From Chara braunii (taxonomy: Eukaryota; Streptophyta; Charophyceae; Charales; Characeae): a stretch of DNA of 23,918 nucleotides. The notes beneath the pieces were generated by a model. The model ran no database searches. It saw nothing but the letters and a program-made list of their open reading frames with translations, and was not told the origin of the DNA. The translations under genes were made by a program, and so were the position numbers. Within the stretch, counting starts at the first letter, position 1, and the number at the start of each line of letters is the position of its first letter. This document shows positions 20,771-23,918 of the stretch, piece after piece. Location of the stretch: the NCBI GenBank assembly GCA_003427395.1, contig BFEA01000265.1, forward strand, positions 989,191-1,013,108. Direction: 5' to 3'.

Positions 20771-21640
20771 CCTACCCTCTTAGGGTTGACCAAAAAGAGA
20801 GTACAGACTAGTACTTCAGCGTGGTAACTGCGGTCTTGCCCCGAGTATAACAAACGGTCGTTATCGCTGTATCTAGACTGAAAGTTGTGTTAACTACAGC
20901 TATAATGACCACACACTATTTGGGGGAAGACGGTAGCTGGGAAATTTTACCCGGGCCATGTGGCAGCATGTGAAAGGTGATGTGCCCTGTAGGAGGGTCT
21001 CAAATGATGTTTGTGTGGGCGTGTGTGTTGCTACTGCAGCTGTGCAGAGGGGAAGGTGGATATCATGACCGGTATATTTCCACTTCTCACTACTGTGTTG
21101 CTGATGCAGTGGTTAAGGTATCTGGCTGTTGAGCCCAAGATCGCTGGCTTGATTCCTTGCAGAATCGACCAAAGTACAGACTAGTTTCAGTGCGGTAACT
21201 AGTTGGGAAAGTGTTCGTGGATCAGGTGGTCGGGTGTGAAGGGCCATGTGCCCTGTAGGAGGGTCTCAAGTGATGTCGTGTGGGGGAGTCTGTGTTCACA
21301 TTGCAGCCGTGCTGAGGTCGGGCGGATATCACAACCTTTATGATTTCACTTTTGACACCCATGTCACGGTTGCAGTGGTTAAGTTACATTGCCGTTGATC
21401 CCAAGATCGGCTAGTTTTTGTACCCAAACCAGGTGGCTGTGTGTAGGGCATATGTTCTGAGAACGTTCTTGAGTGATGTTGTGAGGGGCATTGTGTACTC
21501 ATGCTGCAGCTGTGCAGTATTGAGTAATGGTTCCACTTTTGAACTCCCCCATCATGGTTTCGGTGGTTAAGACATCTGGCTGTTGAGCCCGAGACCACCT
21601 GTTCGATTCCTTAAAGGGTTGCCCAAAAAAAAGTATTATT
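20771..21640 (+). mobile_element. tRNA-Asn-like SINE, arrayed about three times
   Basis: The island breaks the CATC arrays. Three heads resemble a tRNA with GTT in the anticodon position: 21102-21156 (A box TGATGCAGTGG, B box GGCTTGATTCC), about 21367-21420 (B box decayed) and 21555-21610 (A box TGGTTTCGGTGG, B box TGTTCGATTCC). In heads 1 and 3 the distance from the anticodon G to the B-box G is 19 nt, exactly the tRNA spacing of positions 34 to 53. The bodies share TGTGCCCTGTAGGAGGGTCT (20981 and 21247), GTACAGACTAGT (20801 and 21174), a TGCAGC.GTGC segment (about 21035, 21303, 21505) and a TTCCACTT segment before each head. The last head is followed by an A run. The acceptor and T stems do not pair, so these are not working tRNA genes. 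Confidence 0.68.
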
Positions 21641-22860
21641 CTTCCCCCCACCTGCCCATCCATCCATCTATTCACTCAGCCACTCACCCATCTATCCATC
21701 CATCCATCAATTTATTCACCTATCCATACAGTCACACATTCCTCCACCCATCCATCCACTCACCCATGTCCACCCATCCATTGGATCACTCACAATCAGC
21801 CCTCCATCCATCCATCCACTCATGCACCCACTCACTTGCCAATCCCTTCTCCTACCCATCACCTAGTTCATTCATCCACCCATCCACCCACACACCTAGT
21901 CACTTGGTTCCACATACCTCCGTCCATCCATCCACCCATGCAGACCACCTACCCTCTCACTCACCCACCCAACCCTCACTCCGCGCATACATTCTCTCAA
22001 TTGCCATCCACCCATGCACTCACGTACCCACCCAGCCGCCCACCCACCTACTTTACTCATCCGTTCCTCCACTCATTCATCATCCCGCCACTCCCCCTAC
22101 ACACCCACACACACACAAGTCCGTCCATTCACCCACCCACTGACCTATCCATCCACTCAACCAGTCACTTACCTACCGACATTTAACTCACCTATCCACT
22201 ACCCACCCATCCCACTACCCATCCATCCGCTTACCCACCCACCCACCCATCCCTCCTCCCATCCATCCACTCACCTACCCACCAGCTGACCCACCCATAC
22301 CTCTGCCAATCCATCCACTCACCCACCCAGCCATTCATGCACCTCTCTCTCCACTCATCCGTACAGTCACACATCGACCCACCCACCCCTCCACCCCTCC
22401 ACCATGTCCATTGCATCCATCAACTACACTACCTACCTCTCCTCCCATCCTTCCATCCCTCCACTGATCCACCAACGACCCACACATATGCCAATACATC
22501 CATACATCTGTTCATCTATCCATCCATCCCCCCACCCCTCCGTCTATCCCTCCGTTTGTCCTTTGTCCTTCGACCGTTCATCCGTCGGTCCGTTCGTCTG
22601 TGCGTCAGCCCCTTCATCCGTCTGTCCGTTTCATCCCTCTGTCCACCCATACGCCCATGTTCATTGATCTGCCTGTCTGCCTGTCCATCCGTCCCTCCCT
22701 CCCTCCCATCTAACCCATTCCGTCCAGTTGCATCCATCCATCCATCCATCCATCCGTCCGTCCGTCCGTCCGTCTGTCCTTCCATCCGTCCATCCATCCA
22801 TCCATCCATCCATCCACCCATCCATCCATCAGTCTGACTGTCTGTCTGTCTTCCTTCCCC
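21641..22860. repeat. Degenerate (CATC)n / (CACC)n array, right block
   Basis: Continuation of the same array type after the SINE-like island. It contains runs of perfect CATC (22731-22755 and 22788-22815) and a CGTC variant run (22755-22775). In the right part CATC gives way to CGTC/CTGTC variants (22540-22720). As in the left block, all long open frames are repeat artefacts. Confidence 0.92.
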
Positions 22861-22939
22861 TACCATCCTATACTATTAGCCATCAGTCCTTCCATCCATC
22901 CACTCTTGCCTGCAAGCCTCCTCTCCTACCAGGCTGACT

Positions 22940-23790
22940 TACATCCCTTCCTTAACCACGTTGGTACCTCCCTTCCCTTCCTACCTTCTGTACCTACTTA
23001 GCCATCGATCTCGCCTAGCTATCTTACCTACCCCACCCACTGACATATCTGCCTGATGTATCTTGTTCAACTTACCCTACCCCCCTTGTCTTCCTACCTA
23101 TGCGCCGACGTATCTACCCACCTATTTGCCCACCGCTCTACCAACCATACTCCACCTACAAACTGGCTTACTGACCCACCACCCCATCCCTTCCTACCTT
23201 CTGTACCTATCTATCTCGCCTAGCTATCTTACCTACGCCACCGACCGACATATCTGCCTGATGTGTCTTGTTCAACTTACTCTACCCACCTTGTCTTACT
23301 ACCAATGCGCCGACGTATCTACCCACCTATTTGCCAACCGATCTACCAGCCCACATAATCTACCCTACAGACACTTACTGACCTACCTCTCCACCTACAT
23401 ACCACCCCACCGACCCACTACCACCCCTGCCGACCTTCCCACCTACTCACTTGTCAAAGTAGCGACATGCCTACCTGCCAACATCCTAACCTCTATACCC
23501 ACACAGTTACATACCTAAACAACTTCCTTCCTACCCACCCATTCATGCCTCCTATCAATCTATACAACGGTCTAGTCAGCCAATACACCTAGCCTACTGG
23601 CCCCTACCTACTTACATACCTACCCACCTACCCACCTACCCACCTCCTATCCACATCCTGCACACCAACCCAGATATATACCCACCTAGTTACCAATCCA
23701 CTTACCTATCCAGACATCTATCTACCCACTTATACCCTCCGAGTCATTCACCTACCTGCTTGTCGTACCTCTTTGCATGTCTCAATATCC
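22940..23790. repeat. CCTA/CTAC-type array
   Basis: The dominant word changes from CATC to CTAC, CCTA and ATCT (for example TACCTACCTA and CTACCCACC). The array is more degenerate than the CATC blocks and contains the larger duplication listed next. It may descend from the CATC array by drift of the unit. Confidence 0.8.
22978..23360. repeat. Imperfect ~205-213 bp direct duplication
   Basis: Copy 1 (22978 to about 23150) and copy 2 (23191 to about 23360) share TTCCTACCTTCTGTACCTA, TCGCCTAGCTATCTTACCTA, ACATATCTGCCTGATGT, TCTTGTTCAACTTAC, and GCGCCGACGTATCTACCCAC followed by CTATTTGCC. Small indels shift the offset from 213 to about 201 bp along the copies. This is a second-order duplication of part of the tetranucleotide array. 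Confidence 0.85.
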
Positions 23791-23893
23791 CATATCTGTA
23801 AATCTGTAAAGGGCTCTTCTCATGCCAGTGAATGTAGTGATTAATTATGGAGATGAGTCAGATGACCACATTTCAATGAGTTTAGTTAATTGT
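23771..23893. other. Short unique segment between arrays
   Basis: Ordinary A/T-rich sequence without tetranucleotide periodicity. It contains a small direct repeat (ATCTGTAAATCTGTAAA, about 23794-23810). A CATC array resumes at the window edge. No coding or RNA feature is recognised. Confidence 0.6.
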
Positions 23894-23918
23894 ATCCATC
23901 CATCCTTCCATCTCTCTC

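Larger units (their letters stand above)
19323..23918 (+). other. Repeat-filled downstream intron (no exon identified)
   Basis: After the donor site I find no segment that continues the kelch propeller. The stretch consists of about 215 bp of ordinary sequence, a G/T-rich degenerate tract, CATC-type arrays, the tRNA-like repeat island, a CCTA/CTAC-type array and a short unique segment. All long open frames in it are translations of tetranucleotide repeats (HPSI or GWMD periodicity). The next exon lies beyond the window. Confidence 0.65.

Noticed and set aside
21548-21617. Functional tRNA-Asn gene at the third tRNA-like head
   Set aside because: A and B boxes and anticodon spacing are present, but the acceptor stem and T stem do not pair, and related degenerate copies lie next to it; it fits a SINE head or pseudo-tRNA better.
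22516-22866. Minus-strand frame rich in GWMD and DGRT repeats
   Set aside because: Reverse complement of the same tetranucleotide array; repeat artefact.
19578-22937. Several long open reading frames (for example 19578-20282, 20312-20827, 21583-22143, 22337-22837) rich in His, Pro, Ser, Ile and Thr
   Set aside because: They are translations of CATC/CACC tetranucleotide repeats, which lack stop codons in all forward frames and repeat every four codons; they have no independent coding signal.

Overview
The window looks like nuclear DNA of a long-intron eukaryote, most likely from the green lineage. A charophyte alga such as Chara would fit, but this is inference. The evidence is clear GT-AG splice signals, polyproline and Ser-Pro blocks like those of algal and plant wall glycoproteins, a plant-type LINE with an RT zinc-binding domain, and large amounts of simple repeat. 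No bacterial feature (operon, Shine-Dalgarno site, CRISPR) is seen.

Layout. Positions 1-1325 hold no recognisable gene. Positions 1326-2541 and 2543-3758 are the same 1,216 bases twice, separated by a single N, which looks like two overlapping contig ends that were not merged. Positions 3027-5353 hold a 5'-truncated, frameshifted LINE-type retrotransposon on the minus strand, flanked by an 18-bp target-site duplication (3009-3026 and 5354-5371). Positions 5372-7205 are non-coding and contain three degenerate copies of one unit, each carrying a (CA)n tract; the last runs into a CG/CA/GA compound microsatellite.

The only real gene is on the plus strand: one uninterrupted internal exon of 12,117 bp (7206-19322), phase 1 at both ends. 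It encodes about 4,039 residues of a giant, probably extracellular, mosaic protein: alternating LamG-like and IPT/TIG-like domains, more LamG-like domains, four filamin-type Ig repeats, and a kelch propeller with a DUF2341-like plus ConA-like block nested inside its first blade. Both ends of the gene lie outside this exon. The exon opens in the middle of a LamG domain and closes inside a kelch blade, so the gene is incomplete at both ends here. The DNA on both sides reads best as intron.

Positions 19323-23918 are the downstream intron. They contain long degenerate (CATC)n arrays (about 19737-20765 and 21641-22860), an 870-bp island with three tRNA-Asn-like heads that resembles a tandemly arrayed SINE (about 20771-21640), a CCTA/CTAC-type array with an internal ~205-213 bp duplication, and a short unique stretch near the right edge. 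The most interesting parts are the nested-domain giant protein and the tRNA-like repeat island.
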